DNA from: Gemmatimonadota bacterium
Lineage (GTDB): Bacteria; Latescibacterota; UBA2968; UBA8231
Assembly (NCBI GenBank): GCA_018673255.1
Contig: JABHDC010000236.1
Span: 1-64,000 of the forward strand
Direction of reading: 5' to 3'
DNA: 64,000 bases
Program-made: the position numbers and the translations under genes
Notes under the pieces: model-generated
Seen by the model: the letters and a program-made list of their open reading frames with translations, nothing else
What the model was told of the DNA's origin: nothing
Database searches by the model: none
In this document: in pieces, positions 42,704-51,053 of the stretch
How the letters are laid out: the number at the start of each line of letters is the position of its first letter
Numbering within the stretch: the stretch's first letter is position 1

Positions 42704-42721
42704 GCCAGAGCCTGTGAGCCT
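42694..42721. repeat. 14-bp tandem duplication across a stop codon
   Basis: Two adjacent 14-bp copies (GAGCCTGTGAGCCA and GAGCCTGTGAGCCT). The first contains the last codons and TGA stop of the cupredoxin-like gene; the second lies directly after it. It is probably a recent slippage duplication that left the reading frame untouched. Confidence 0.8.
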
Positions 42722-42739
42722 ACCAGTGGATCTGACCCG

Positions 42740-45301
42740 GTGAGTCCAGACACGAACCCCGGTCCAGCCAGCTACCGGCGGCAACTCGGTTTCACACTAC
42801 GCGACCGTCTCCTGGCTCTCAATCTGGGCACCGTGCTGGTCCTGGTCCTGTTGTCCCTTCTCGTCGTCGACATGTTTGCCCGGCAACAGATCCGAGCCAG
42901 TGTGGCCCAGGATCTGATCCGGACGGGGACCGTCTTCACTCGACTGATGCAGGATCGCGCCCAGTCGTTGCGTACGCAAAGTCTGGTCGTAGCCGACGAT
43001 CCACGTTTCTCCGCCACATTGGATGTTCCGGATCCGGATCTGGACGCCCACGCGCGGACCGTGGGCAGTGAAGCCAAACACTTTCAGGGCATCCTGCGCA
43101 GCGATCTGTTCATCGTCACCAATCGGGATGGCACCGTACTTTCACGCCTCGAATCGCTGCGACCGGACCGGGTCGTGGAGCAGGTGCAGACCGATGGCCT
43201 GCAGCGGTGGCGAGTGGGAGACGTGCAACTGCAGGTCGTCGTCGCGCCCGTTATGGCCCAGACGGGGCCGACGTCTGAGTCCCTGGGCCAGCTGGCCGTC
43301 GGTTTCACTTCCACCTTCGATCCCGCCCCAGTACGGGAGCTTCTGCAGGACCTGGCAGCGCAACCGGACCTGGGCAAGCGGCTGCAGACAGAGTTGGCCG
43401 ATGGCATCTTGTGGGATCTGCAGCTGGCTTTCACGCCGGGTGTGGCCGCCGTACTGTCGGCGGACGGATCCGTCGTGGATCTGCTGTTGTGTCACACAAG
43501 CTATGGACAGGATCTGCACGACGAACCCGTCATCGCCCTGGCCCTCACGGGACGCGGATCCGTGGGATTGCGCACCGAGGCAGGGCGCCTGTTCCAGACC
43601 GCGATCGTACCGGTGTGGTCGCCGGATGGTCTGGTCGGATCCCTGCTGACGGGATTCCTGATCGACGATGATCTGGCCGCGGACCTGCGGAGCATGACAC
43701 GTTCGCACGTCAGCTTCTTCACCGATGGGGGACAGCTGGTCGCCTCGACCTGGGGACCCACCGCCCGGTCGGGTCTGCAACTGCCAGACCGTCGAGATGA
43801 GCCCTTTGAAAGCGAGCTGGGTGACGAGACGTTCCTGACCCTGTCCGGTGGTTTCGGCTCTGAGGATGGCGCCGCCGGCACCTTCGTCATTCAGCGTTCC
43901 TTGGATGAGGCCTACAGTTTCCTCTACATCCTGGAAGAGTTGCTGTTGCTGGTCGCCCTCGTCGTCATCATCCTGGCAGCCGGTGCCAGTTTCATCGGTG
44001 CCCGCCGATTGTCGCGACCGGTGGAAGCCCTCGTCGATGGCACGCGGATTCTGGGCGCAGGGGATCTCGACCATCGGATCCAGGTGTCGTCGAGATCAGA
44101 GCTGGGTGAGCTGGCCACCTCGTTCAACGAGATGGCCAGCGATATGCAGCGTTCACGCCAGACGCTGGTCGAGTCGGAGAAATTGCGCGCCCTGGGGGAG
44201 ATGGCCGCCGGCGTGGCGCACAACTTCAACAACCTGCTCACCGTCGTGGTGGGCAACGCCGAACTCATCAATCTGCGTGAGGACATCCCAGAGGAAATTC
44301 GTCAGGAGACGACGGGGATCCTTGACTCGGCCCGCCGCTGCTCGGCCATCGTGCGTCGCATCCAGACCTTTGGTCGACCGATCGATCTGGACGTGCGCCA
44401 CATGGTCGATCTGTCGGATCTGTGCCGTGAGGTCGTCGAACTCACACGGCCCAAGTGGAAGGCTGAGCCGGAACGAGATGGCCGCCGCATTCGGATCGAC
44501 ACAAACCTGGCGACGGTGCCCGAGATCCACACCCAGGGCTCGGCATGGGAGGAGATGCTGTCCAATCTCATCTTCAATGCCGTGGATGCCATGCCTGATG
44601 GCGGCCTGATCACGCTGACCACCCACGTGGCGGAGGGGCACGTCGTGGTAGGGGTGCGTGATACGGGTACGGGAATGGATCAGACCACACAGCAACGGAT
44701 CTTCGAACCCTTCTACACGACCAAGGGACAGGAGAGTGGCACCGGGCTGGGTCTGAGTACGGTCTGGGGTCTGATTCAACAGTTGGGCGGACGCATCGAT
44801 GTGAAGAGTGAACCCGGAGAGGGAACCCTCTTCCGTCTGTGGGCGCCCCTGGATGCGGACACGCCAACTGAGACGGCCAAACCGGCGGCCAGTCGGAAAC
44901 CACCGCCGGAGGTCCTCGACATCCTCGTCGTCGACGACGAGGCGCAGGTGCTCGAGTTGATCCCAGCCCTGCTGGAAGGTCACCGGGTCACGGCGGTCCG
45001 TGGTGGATCACGGGGACTGGCCCTGGCATCGCAGCAGGATTTCGATGTCGTGTTGAGCGACTGGGTGATGGACGAAGCCTCCGGTCTGGAGATCGCCGCC
45101 GCCGCACGTCAAAGGGATGAGAATGTCGTCATCGTGCTGATGACCGGCTGGGCCTTCGACGCCGACACCGTACAGGGTGGGCAGTGCGTGGATCAGGTGT
45201 TGCCCAAACCCTTTGAACGCGACGGGGTAATCGAGCAGGTGCGCTCGGCGCAGGAGCTGTTACATACGCGTCGAGGCGGTCCACCCCTCGCCAGTTCGTA
45301 A
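42740..45301 (+). CDS. Hybrid sensor histidine kinase with C-terminal receiver
   Basis: An 853-aa membrane sensor. A first TM helix (about 27-49) is followed by a large periplasmic sensor region (about 50-395, probably dCache-like), a second TM helix (about 397-418) and a HAMP domain (about 418-470). The dimerisation domain has phospho-acceptor His494 in GVAHNFNNLL. The HATPase domain has NLIFNAVDAMP, RDTGTGM and GTGLGLSTV. The receiver (about 725-840) has Asp774 in VVLSDWVMD. The NFNNLL form of the H-box is typical of hybrid kinases. GTG start. It lies 36 bp after the cupredoxin gene, so it may sense copper, redox or a porin-transported ligand. No cognate HTH regulator is adjacent. Confidence 0.9.
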   Translation: MSPDTNPGPASYRRQLGFTLRDRLLALNLGTVLVLVLLSLLVVDMFARQQIRASVAQDLIRTGTVFTRLMQDRAQSLRTQSLVVADDPRFSATLDVPDPDLDAHARTVGSEAKHFQGILRSDLFIVTNRDGTVLSRLESLRPDRVVEQVQTDGLQRWRVGDVQLQVVVAPVMAQTGPTSESLGQLAVGFTSTFDPAPVRELLQDLAAQPDLGKRLQTELADGILWDLQLAFTPGVAAVLSADGSVVDLLLCHTSYGQDLHDEPVIALALTGRGSVGLRTEAGRLFQTAIVPVWSPDGLVGSLLTGFLIDDDLAADLRSMTRSHVSFFTDGGQLVASTWGPTARSGLQLPDRRDEPFESELGDETFLTLSGGFGSEDGAAGTFVIQRSLDEAYSFLYILEELLLLVALVVIILAAGASFIGARRLSRPVEALVDGTRILGAGDLDHRIQVSSRSELGELATSFNEMASDMQRSRQTLVESEKLRALGEMAAGVAHNFNNLLTVVVGNAELINLREDIPEEIRQETTGILDSARRCSAIVRRIQTFGRPIDLDVRHMVDLSDLCREVVELTRPKWKAEPERDGRRIRIDTNLATVPEIHTQGSAWEEMLSNLIFNAVDAMPDGGLITLTTHVAEGHVVVGVRDTGTGMDQTTQQRIFEPFYTTKGQESGTGLGLSTVWGLIQQLGGRIDVKSEPGEGTLFRLWAPLDADTPTETAKPAASRKPPPEVLDILVVDDEAQVLELIPALLEGHRVTAVRGGSRGLALASQQDFDVVLSDWVMDEASGLEIAAAARQRDENVVIVLMTGWAFDADTVQGGQCVDQVLPKPFERDGVIEQVRSAQELLHTRRGGPPLASS

Positions 45302-45312
45302 AGCTGCCGTCC

Positions 45313-45981
45313 TCACGATGTGGTGTCTCCTTCGCCGGACATGATCTGCTGATCTTCAGCTGCATCCTGGGCCAGCGGCATGGACCGAGGCAACACGCGC
45401 TGGCGTATTTCATCCAACGGAAAGGCCGGACCCGGATCGATCTTGCGTTGCGGGGCCACTTCCTCGTGACCGAGGATGAGACCCACGGGATAGGTGTCCA
45501 CCAGCAGACGGCACAACTTTTCCACAACCGCCAGTTGCGGATCGGGGAATCGGTGCCACCAACACGTTTCGGTCTCGTTCCGATGCACACCCTGTACCGC
45601 TTCGGCCGAGTCAATCTCACGCTCGAACCAGGTAAACAGACGCCCGTCGCGTTCGTGTAGACGGCCGGCATTATCGATCTCGACTCCCACGCTGCATGCA
45701 TTGAACTCGGTCCGGTCCCCCCAACGCGACCGGCCCGCGTGCCAGCCGATCGTGTCAAAAGGCAACAGCTGGGTGATTGAGCCGTCGCGATCCACCACGA
45801 GATGGGCGGAAACCTTGCGCTTGGTATCGGTCAGGATGCGTACCGCCGACGCCGCACTGGCGCAGGCCGTGTAATGGAGGATGATCGTGTCCGGGACACC
45901 GGCCGCATACACACCAGAATGATTGGGCGACCACTGATGCGCGATGCGGTCACCCGCGAGACGATGCCCTTCGATCTTCAT
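45313..45981 (-). CDS. N-acetylmuramoyl-L-alanine amidase (AmpD / Amidase_2 type)
   Basis: A 222-aa zinc amidase that cleaves the bond between muramic acid and L-alanine in peptidoglycan fragments. Zinc ligands are His36 (TIILHYT), a His in ILGHEEVAP and Asp in RKIDPG; the catalytic-region WHAG (GWHAGRSRW) is also present. It has no signal peptide, so it probably acts in the cytosol on recycled muropeptides, like AmpD. The ATG overlaps the stop of the CFA-synthase gene (ATGA); AGGA lies about 9 nt upstream. The last ~25 residues are an acidic, probably flexible tail. Confidence 0.88.
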   Translation of the reverse strand: MKIEGHRLAGDRIAHQWSPNHSGVYAAGVPDTIILHYTACASAASAVRILTDTKRKVSAHLVVDRDGSITQLLPFDTIGWHAGRSRWGDRTEFNACSVGVEIDNAGRLHERDGRLFTWFEREIDSAEAVQGVHRNETETCWWHRFPDPQLAVVEKLCRLLVDTYPVGLILGHEEVAPQRKIDPGPAFPLDEIRQRVLPRSMPLAQDAAEDQQIMSGEGDTTS

Positions 45982-47309
45982 ACCTGGTGATCCTGACGGT
46001 GCGACGCGGCCGGAATCGGCGCATACCAGTCGCGGCGATTCAACGGTACGCCGGCGTGGCCGGTGACGGATGGTTTGACAAACAGATTCTGGAATACGCT
46101 GATGTATCCGGCTTCGAACCATCCCGCCACGCCAGCCAGATACAGTCGCCAGACTCGATAGGTACTCTCATCAACCTGCTCCAGTGCTTCGTGGTGACGT
46201 GTGGCCAGCCGGCTGGCCCAGTGGCGCAGGGTCCGTACGTAGTGCTCCCGCAGAGACTCCGTATCACGTAACTCGAACTTCTGACCTTCAGCAGCCGTGA
46301 TCAACCGGGTCTGCGAAACCAGATCGCTGTCAGGGAAGACGTAGGAGCGAATGAATCCCCGCGTGCGCTTGGCAGGTCGACCGGGCAGATCGGCGATTCC
46401 GTGCAGCAGGAATGCACCGCAGGGTCTGAGCAGACGATGCATGATGGCGAAGAACGCATCGAGCCGTTCGCCACCCACGTGTTCGATCATGCCCACACTG
46501 ACGATCTTGTCGAAGACGGCTTCCCCTTCCAGACCTCGGTAGTCGAGAACCTGTGCCTGGCACCGAGCAGCGATTCCGGCGGCCGCGAAACGAGCATTGG
46601 CCTCATCGGCCTGGGGCTGGCTGAGAGTAATTCCGATGCCCTCCACACCATAGGTTTCGACGGCGTGTTGCAGCAGACCACCCCACCCGCAACCCACATC
46701 CAGGAGTCGCTCACCGGGCTGCAATCGCAGCTTGCGGCAGATCATGTCGAGTTTGCGAACCTGAGCCCGATCCAGGTCGTCATCCTCTTCGGTGAAACAG
46801 GCGCAGGAATAGATCATGCGCTCATCCAGCCACAACCGGTAGAAATCGTTGGACACATCGTAGTGATGCGTCACGGCCTGCCGATCTCGAGAGGCCGAGT
46901 GGGCGTCACCCGCCAGCTGTTCGGCAGGCAATGTGGTGGCCGCCTTCCTGGGTGCGGGCAGCGCCAGCAGCCGTGTCATGAATCGTAACTTTGTAGCCAT
47001 CGAGAGCTCGAGACCGATCAGTCGCTGCGCCACGGGGACCATCGCCTCCAGTTCGCCCTCCAGATCGATATCCCCTTCGATGTAGCATCGAGCCAGATTT
47101 GCCTCCGTCGGCCGCAGCAGCATCCGCCGAAGTGCACCTGGATCTCGCAATACCAGTGTGAAGCGAGACGTGGTGCCGGGCATCGACCCCCAAGTCGTAC
47201 CATCCCACAGACGGATGGAAAAGTCGACCGGCTCGATGCGACCGAACAGATCATCGAGGATCGACATGACATTATCGGTCATGGGCGTGGAAGAAGGGTG
47301 TGGCGTCAT
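45978..47309 (-). CDS. Cyclopropane-fatty-acid-synthase family methyltransferase
   Basis: A 443-aa SAM-dependent enzyme that modifies unsaturated phospholipid acyl chains, usually to cyclopropane rings. Characteristic segments are VTHHYDVSNDFYRLWLDERMIYSCACF (cited as about 155-181), the SAM motif LLDVGCGWGGLL, FDKIVSVGMIEHVG, and a C-terminal WASRLATRHHEAL...YRVWRLYLAG. The N-terminal ~110 residues are the SCP2-like lead domain found in this family. The start is an ATG at 47309; an ATG nine codons later is an alternative. It is transcribed divergently from a small methyltransferase and coupled to the amidase gene. Confidence 0.88.
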   Translation of the reverse strand: MTPHPSSTPMTDNVMSILDDLFGRIEPVDFSIRLWDGTTWGSMPGTTSRFTLVLRDPGALRRMLLRPTEANLARCYIEGDIDLEGELEAMVPVAQRLIGLELSMATKLRFMTRLLALPAPRKAATTLPAEQLAGDAHSASRDRQAVTHHYDVSNDFYRLWLDERMIYSCACFTEEDDDLDRAQVRKLDMICRKLRLQPGERLLDVGCGWGGLLQHAVETYGVEGIGITLSQPQADEANARFAAAGIAARCQAQVLDYRGLEGEAVFDKIVSVGMIEHVGGERLDAFFAIMHRLLRPCGAFLLHGIADLPGRPAKRTRGFIRSYVFPDSDLVSQTRLITAAEGQKFELRDTESLREHYVRTLRHWASRLATRHHEALEQVDESTYRVWRLYLAGVAGWFEAGYISVFQNLFVKPSVTGHAGVPLNRRDWYAPIPAASHRQDHQV

Positions 47310-47420
47310 CCGGTGCCTGTGATCTGTGGCAAGTGTCTGGATGTCCTGAGAGCCTGCCGGCGCCTTTGATGACGAACCGGGGCAGCCAGACACGTCCGCG
47401 CTGCGTACTATAGATGAACT

Positions 47421-48002
47421 ATGAATCTGCCCACTGCACCACCTCAACACCACCTCCCGATCGAGGTCTGCCTGCGAGGTCACGACTTCGCCTGCCAGAC
47501 AACCTGGGGCCTGTTCCACCCCAAAGGCATTGATGCAGGTACGCGGCTGCTGCTGGATCTGATCGAGGTCGCCCCCGATGCCGACTGCCTCGACCTGGGG
47601 TGCGGGTGGGGGCCCATCGGTCTGTGTCTGACACGGCTGGCGCCGGAAGGAACGGTACAGCTGGTCGACAAAGACTTCGTCGCCATCGACTTCGCCCAGC
47701 AGAATCTGGTCTCCAATGGGTGCTCGAATGGACGCGCCTACTTGTCCAATGGTCTCCACCACGTACCACAGGATGCGACCTTCGACCTGATCGCGTCGAA
47801 CATCCCGGCCAAGGTCGGCAGCCAGTTGCTGGACTATTGGATGTCCCAGACCCATGCCCGGCTTCGACCCGGGGGTCAGTTGTGGGTGGTCACCGTGGCG
47901 GGGCTCAAGGACTACATCAAGCGCGTCTTCCGCCAGCACTTTGGCAACTACCGCAAAGTGAAGCAGAGCCGGACCCACATCGTGGCGTGTGCCCAGCGTT
48001 AA
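47421..48002 (+). CDS. Class I SAM methyltransferase (RsmC-like 'MTS' fold)
   Basis: A 193-aa protein covering one methyltransferase domain. The SAM-binding motif is LDLGCGWGPIGLCL (about 58-71), the acidic strand end is VDKDF, and the motif IV region is DLIASNIPA. It has Asn-Ile-Pro where RNA/protein methylases usually have NPPY. TTWGLFHPKGIDAGTRLLLD at about 27 resembles the RsmC/RlmG N-terminal segment. It could methylate rRNA or another base/amide target. The ATG start is unambiguous. It ends 15 bp before the convergent unknown gene. Confidence 0.82.
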   Translation: MNLPTAPPQHHLPIEVCLRGHDFACQTTWGLFHPKGIDAGTRLLLDLIEVAPDADCLDLGCGWGPIGLCLTRLAPEGTVQLVDKDFVAIDFAQQNLVSNGCSNGRAYLSNGLHHVPQDATFDLIASNIPAKVGSQLLDYWMSQTHARLRPGGQLWVVTVAGLKDYIKRVFRQHFGNYRKVKQSRTHIVACAQR

Positions 48003-48017
48003 CGCCCGAGGAGAGGG

Positions 48018-48542
48018 TCAGTCGAAGTCATCGCTCTCGACTTCGATGAGTTCGATCTCCGCCAGCAGGGCACTGACCTCCTCGAACAGGGTACCAAACA
48101 GACGGCTGCCGAGATGCATCAGGTCACCGGCCATCGGGGCGGCTGCCTGACCGAAGGTCCCGGCAAAGCAACGACCGACCGTCGAGGCCAGGTCTGCTGC
48201 ATCCTGAGCATCCACGACACTGGCGTAGGTCTCCAGGCGGTCCTGCATCAGGTCCCAGGCGTCGACATCCGGATCGGCATCGGCCGCGCGCAAGCGTGCC
48301 GCATATTGGTCTCGCAACTGGTCCGCCTCGCGTCCCTCCCCGAGACTCACTTTCAGTGCCATGTCGATGGCAAAGGCCCGGGCGTGCAGCATTTCCAGTT
48401 GCACCATGCCGGCCGGCACGCCCAGTTCCTGGGCCAGGGATTGCACCACTTCTGCTTCACCGGCACCGGGCTCGACCACAATCTGGACCAGGACAGCACT
48501 CAGTTCGATCGCCGTCGCCTGTCGTCTGGATGGGATCTTCAT
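48018..48542 (-). CDS. Conserved-looking alpha-helical protein of unknown function
   Basis: A 174-aa soluble protein I do not recognise. It is Ala/Leu/Asp-rich and predicted mostly helical, with an acidic C-terminus (EIELIEVESDDFD). It has no signal peptide, membrane helix, cysteine pair or catalytic motif. Codon usage and GC match the neighbours, and the frame is uninterrupted from an ATG with plausible context, so it is likely a real gene. It is divergent from the coiled-coil membrane protein, with only about 90 bp between them. Confidence 0.6.
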   Translation of the reverse strand: MKIPSRRQATAIELSAVLVQIVVEPGAGEAEVVQSLAQELGVPAGMVQLEMLHARAFAIDMALKVSLGEGREADQLRDQYAARLRAADADPDVDAWDLMQDRLETYASVVDAQDAADLASTVGRCFAGTFGQAAAPMAGDLMHLGSRLFGTLFEEVSALLAEIELIEVESDDFD

Positions 48543-48635
48543 CTCTGATTCTCGCCGTTGCCGGAGCCCGAATCGGTGCCTATCCTACCACCCCCCCTGG
48601 CATCGGGGCCACACTCCTCCTCCGGCGTCATTCGC

Positions 48636-49034
48636 ATGCTCGACTTCCTACAGCGACGTGAAGTCCTCGAGATCATCCTCTCGGCTGAGGTCATCTTTAC
48701 GGTCGTATTCACGCTGGCCCTCTTCATCGTTGTGCATGCAGTGCTGATGTTCATGCGACTCAGTGGTGACTTGTATATGCGTCTGGCGCAGATCGATGCC
48801 GATCTCAGCGTCCTCCACGCCAGCATCCCCGGCAAGTTGGAACGCATCACCCAGAAGCGTCGGGAACTGGAACCTCTGCAGGCAGATTTCCGCCAGATCC
48901 AGGCCTACTTCACGCGGCTGCAGCAGTTGGAGCGGCGGTCGTTACGGGAACAGGAAAAGGCCGATCAGGAGGAAGAAGACGAGAAGGGCAAACAGATCCA
49001 GCGTCAGAAGCTGGGCCTAGACCGTTTTATCTAG
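48636..49034 (+). CDS. Small membrane protein with C-terminal coiled coil
   Basis: About 132 aa from the ATG at 48636; TTG or GTG starts up to 26 codons upstream are possible. One TM helix (about 15-37, EVIFTVVFTLALFIVVHAVLM) is followed by a long charged coiled coil (about 45-125) with heptads such as LERITQKRRELEPLQADFRQI, cited as residues about 65-85. The very basic/acidic tail would face the cytosol. No known family was recognised. Single-helix coiled-coil proteins often serve in division, envelope or motor assemblies, but nothing here decides between them. Confidence 0.6.
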   Translation: MLDFLQRREVLEIILSAEVIFTVVFTLALFIVVHAVLMFMRLSGDLYMRLAQIDADLSVLHASIPGKLERITQKRRELEPLQADFRQIQAYFTRLQQLERRSLREQEKADQEEEDEKGKQIQRQKLGLDRFI

Positions 49035-49043
49035 CCACTTCAT

Positions 49044-49706
49044 CTAGAAAATCAGACCGGTCCCCATGTCGGCGACGATCTCTCCCGCCTGCTGATCGAC
49101 ATACCCGTCGGGTGTGATCCGCGATTCCAGGTAGTAGATCCGCTCCCAACCCATCGGTGTGTAGACGAGGAATCGCACGCGACCGGAGCCATCCGGGTCG
49201 GTGCGGGCCGTGGGGGCATAGTCAGTGGGCCGTTGCAGATCGCTCACGTTCTTGGCCCTCGACAGCACCTCGTCGAATGCCGCCTCGTTGAATATCGGCG
49301 TGGATTCGAGCCATTCGGCCGCATATCGGCTGACACGCAGCGACCACATCTCGATGATGAAGTAGGCGTATTCGAAGGCACCGGCCGGCGACCGTTCGAA
49401 GGTCAGGTACTTGTAGAGTTGTTCGACCAACTCATCCCGCTCTGGCACTTCGCCCTCGTAAAAGGGCACCCATGAGTCATCATCGGCAGGGCGTGCAAAG
49501 GGACGGATCGGCAATTCCACACCTTCAGGAGACGCCTCGACCATGTAATCGAGAATGTAGTTCTCGCGGAGATACACCCTGGGAAACAGCGCAAGCAGGG
49601 CGTTGACGTCGTCGGGGGGCCGCGACGGCTCAGGGCGATCGTGGAAGAGCCGAACCTGGTCACTCAGGTGTTGGGCTGCTTCGATGGGAATAGATTCGAT
49701 CATCAT
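49044..49706 (-). CDS. Protein of unknown function
   Basis: A 220-aa soluble, acidic protein I do not recognise. It contains a segment rich in aromatic residues (PRVYLRENYILDYMVEA at about 42-58) and a helical core with FEYAYFIIEMWSLRVSRYAAEWL (cited as about 108-130). The C-terminal part is a beta-rich MGWERIYYLESRITPDGYV. No signal peptide, metal motif or nucleotide loop is visible. The start ATG-ATG is followed directly by typical coding sequence. It is convergent with the coiled-coil gene (9 bp between stops) and divergent from the histidine kinase. Confidence 0.6.
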   Translation of the reverse strand: MMIESIPIEAAQHLSDQVRLFHDRPEPSRPPDDVNALLALFPRVYLRENYILDYMVEASPEGVELPIRPFARPADDDSWVPFYEGEVPERDELVEQLYKYLTFERSPAGAFEYAYFIIEMWSLRVSRYAAEWLESTPIFNEAAFDEVLSRAKNVSDLQRPTDYAPTARTDPDGSGRVRFLVYTPMGWERIYYLESRITPDGYVDQQAGEIVADMGTGLIF

Positions 49707-49831
49707 CTGTCTTCGTCGTCAGAGTGTCGGAAGATAGCCCCGCATCGCTTTGACAACAAGAAGCCGCACGGCTACTGTTGCGCCTTCGCGCACAGGTAGT
49801 TGGAGCTATCGATTCCGGGGGCGTCACAGAC

Positions 49832-51016
49832 GTGGACGGCAACGACGAACTTGAGATGCTACGTCGACGCGTGGCCGAGCTGGAGCGCTCAGAGGCGGCG
49901 CAACGTGATGCGAGCGAGCAATTGCGTCGACACGTCGAGGAACGTGCCGCCGAGCTGCGCAGCATCGATGAATCGCTGCAGAAGGAAGCGGCTCAACGGC
50001 GTCGCTCCGAAGAACGTTTCCGCAACATCTTCGAATACTCCAACGACGCCATTGTCGTGTTTGATCCGGATCACGATGAGATCCTGGATGCCAATCCCCG
50101 CGCCTGCCAACTGCTGGGTTATACACATCAGGAGTTGGGCAACCTGAGTCTGGGCGGGCTGTTCCCCGACGATCTGGCCCGCCTGCAGTCCTTCGCCCTG
50201 TCTGTCGTGGCGGAAGGGTATGGCTGGATCGATGAGATCAGTTGTCAGACGCGCACCGGGGACCGTCGGGATGTGGAATTGTCGGCTTCAGAGATTCCCC
50301 ACGGTCCGCAGCACAGTTGCGTGCTGGCCCTGATGCGGGACATCACCGACCGCAAGCAGGTCGAAGCACAGGTGTTGGCTTCACTGCAGGAGAAGGAAGT
50401 CCTGCTGCGTGAGATCCATCACCGGGTCAAGAACAACCTGCAGGTCGTATCCAGCCTCTTTGATCTGCAGACACCCCAGACCCAGGATCCGGCCGTGCAG
50501 GACATGCTGCGCGAATGCCGCAACCGGGTGCGCACGATGGCCGCCATTCACGAAGCCCTCTATCGGGATGCGGATCTGGCGCGACTCGACTTTGGCAGCT
50601 ACGCAGAGCGGCTGACCAATCAGTTGATTCGGTCCTTTGGGTTGGGTGCTCGCGTGCGACTGGCCATGGAGACCCAAGGCATCCATCTGGACATCGACCG
50701 GGCAATTCCCTGCGGCCTGATCGTCAACGAATTGGTGACCAATGCCCTGAAGTATGCCTTCCCGGATCCTCGTCAGGGCAAGATCACCATCTCATTTGGT
50801 GTCGATGCAGAGCAGGAGGGATGGCTCCGACTGCAGGTCAGTGATGACGGAATCGGGCTGCCGGATGGATTCGATATCGACCACGTATCCAGTCTCGGCT
50901 TGCGTCTGGTGCTGTCGCTGGTCAGCCAACTGCGTGGGCGCCTGCAATGGGAGACAGCCTCCAGCGGCGCGATACTGGGCGTCAGCTTTCCGGCGCCGGA
51001 CTCGACCGCAAGATAG
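49832..51016 (+). CDS. PAS-domain histidine kinase (HisKA_2 / HWE-like)
   Basis: About 394 aa from a GTG start; a TTG at 49778 or an ATG at 49856 are alternatives. The order is an N-terminal coiled coil (about 5-65), a PAS domain (about 70-185, FRNIFEYSNDAIVVFDPD and a PAC-like RDITDRK), a HisKA_2-type phospho-acceptor LLREIHHRVKNNLQVVSSL, and an ATPase domain with CGLIVNELVTNALKYAF and SDDGIGLPDG. It is cytosolic, without membrane helices, so it senses an internal signal or a partner. It lacks its own receiver. It is convergent with the flagellin gene. The orphan response regulators at 19325 and 61666 are possible partners. Confidence 0.88.
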   Translation: MDGNDELEMLRRRVAELERSEAAQRDASEQLRRHVEERAAELRSIDESLQKEAAQRRRSEERFRNIFEYSNDAIVVFDPDHDEILDANPRACQLLGYTHQELGNLSLGGLFPDDLARLQSFALSVVAEGYGWIDEISCQTRTGDRRDVELSASEIPHGPQHSCVLALMRDITDRKQVEAQVLASLQEKEVLLREIHHRVKNNLQVVSSLFDLQTPQTQDPAVQDMLRECRNRVRTMAAIHEALYRDADLARLDFGSYAERLTNQLIRSFGLGARVRLAMETQGIHLDIDRAIPCGLIVNELVTNALKYAFPDPRQGKITISFGVDAEQEGWLRLQVSDDGIGLPDGFDIDHVSSLGLRLVLSLVSQLRGRLQWETASSGAILGVSFPAPDSTAR

Positions 51017-51049
51017 ACTCGACCGCAAGATAGACTCGACCGCAGGATA
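50999..51049. repeat. Three tandem 17-bp copies across a stop codon
   Basis: GACTCGACCGCAAGATA occurs at 50999-51015 and 51016-51032, and with one change at 51033-51049. The first copy holds the last sense codons and TAG stop of the histidine kinase. The other two fill nearly the whole 37-bp gap before the convergent flagellin stop. Confidence 0.92.
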
Positions 51050-51053
51050 GGCC

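Noticed and set aside
42740..44074. Long open frames antisense to the hybrid kinase
   Set aside because: They are frame shadows of high-GC coding sequence, with no domain, signal peptide or ribosome-binding site.
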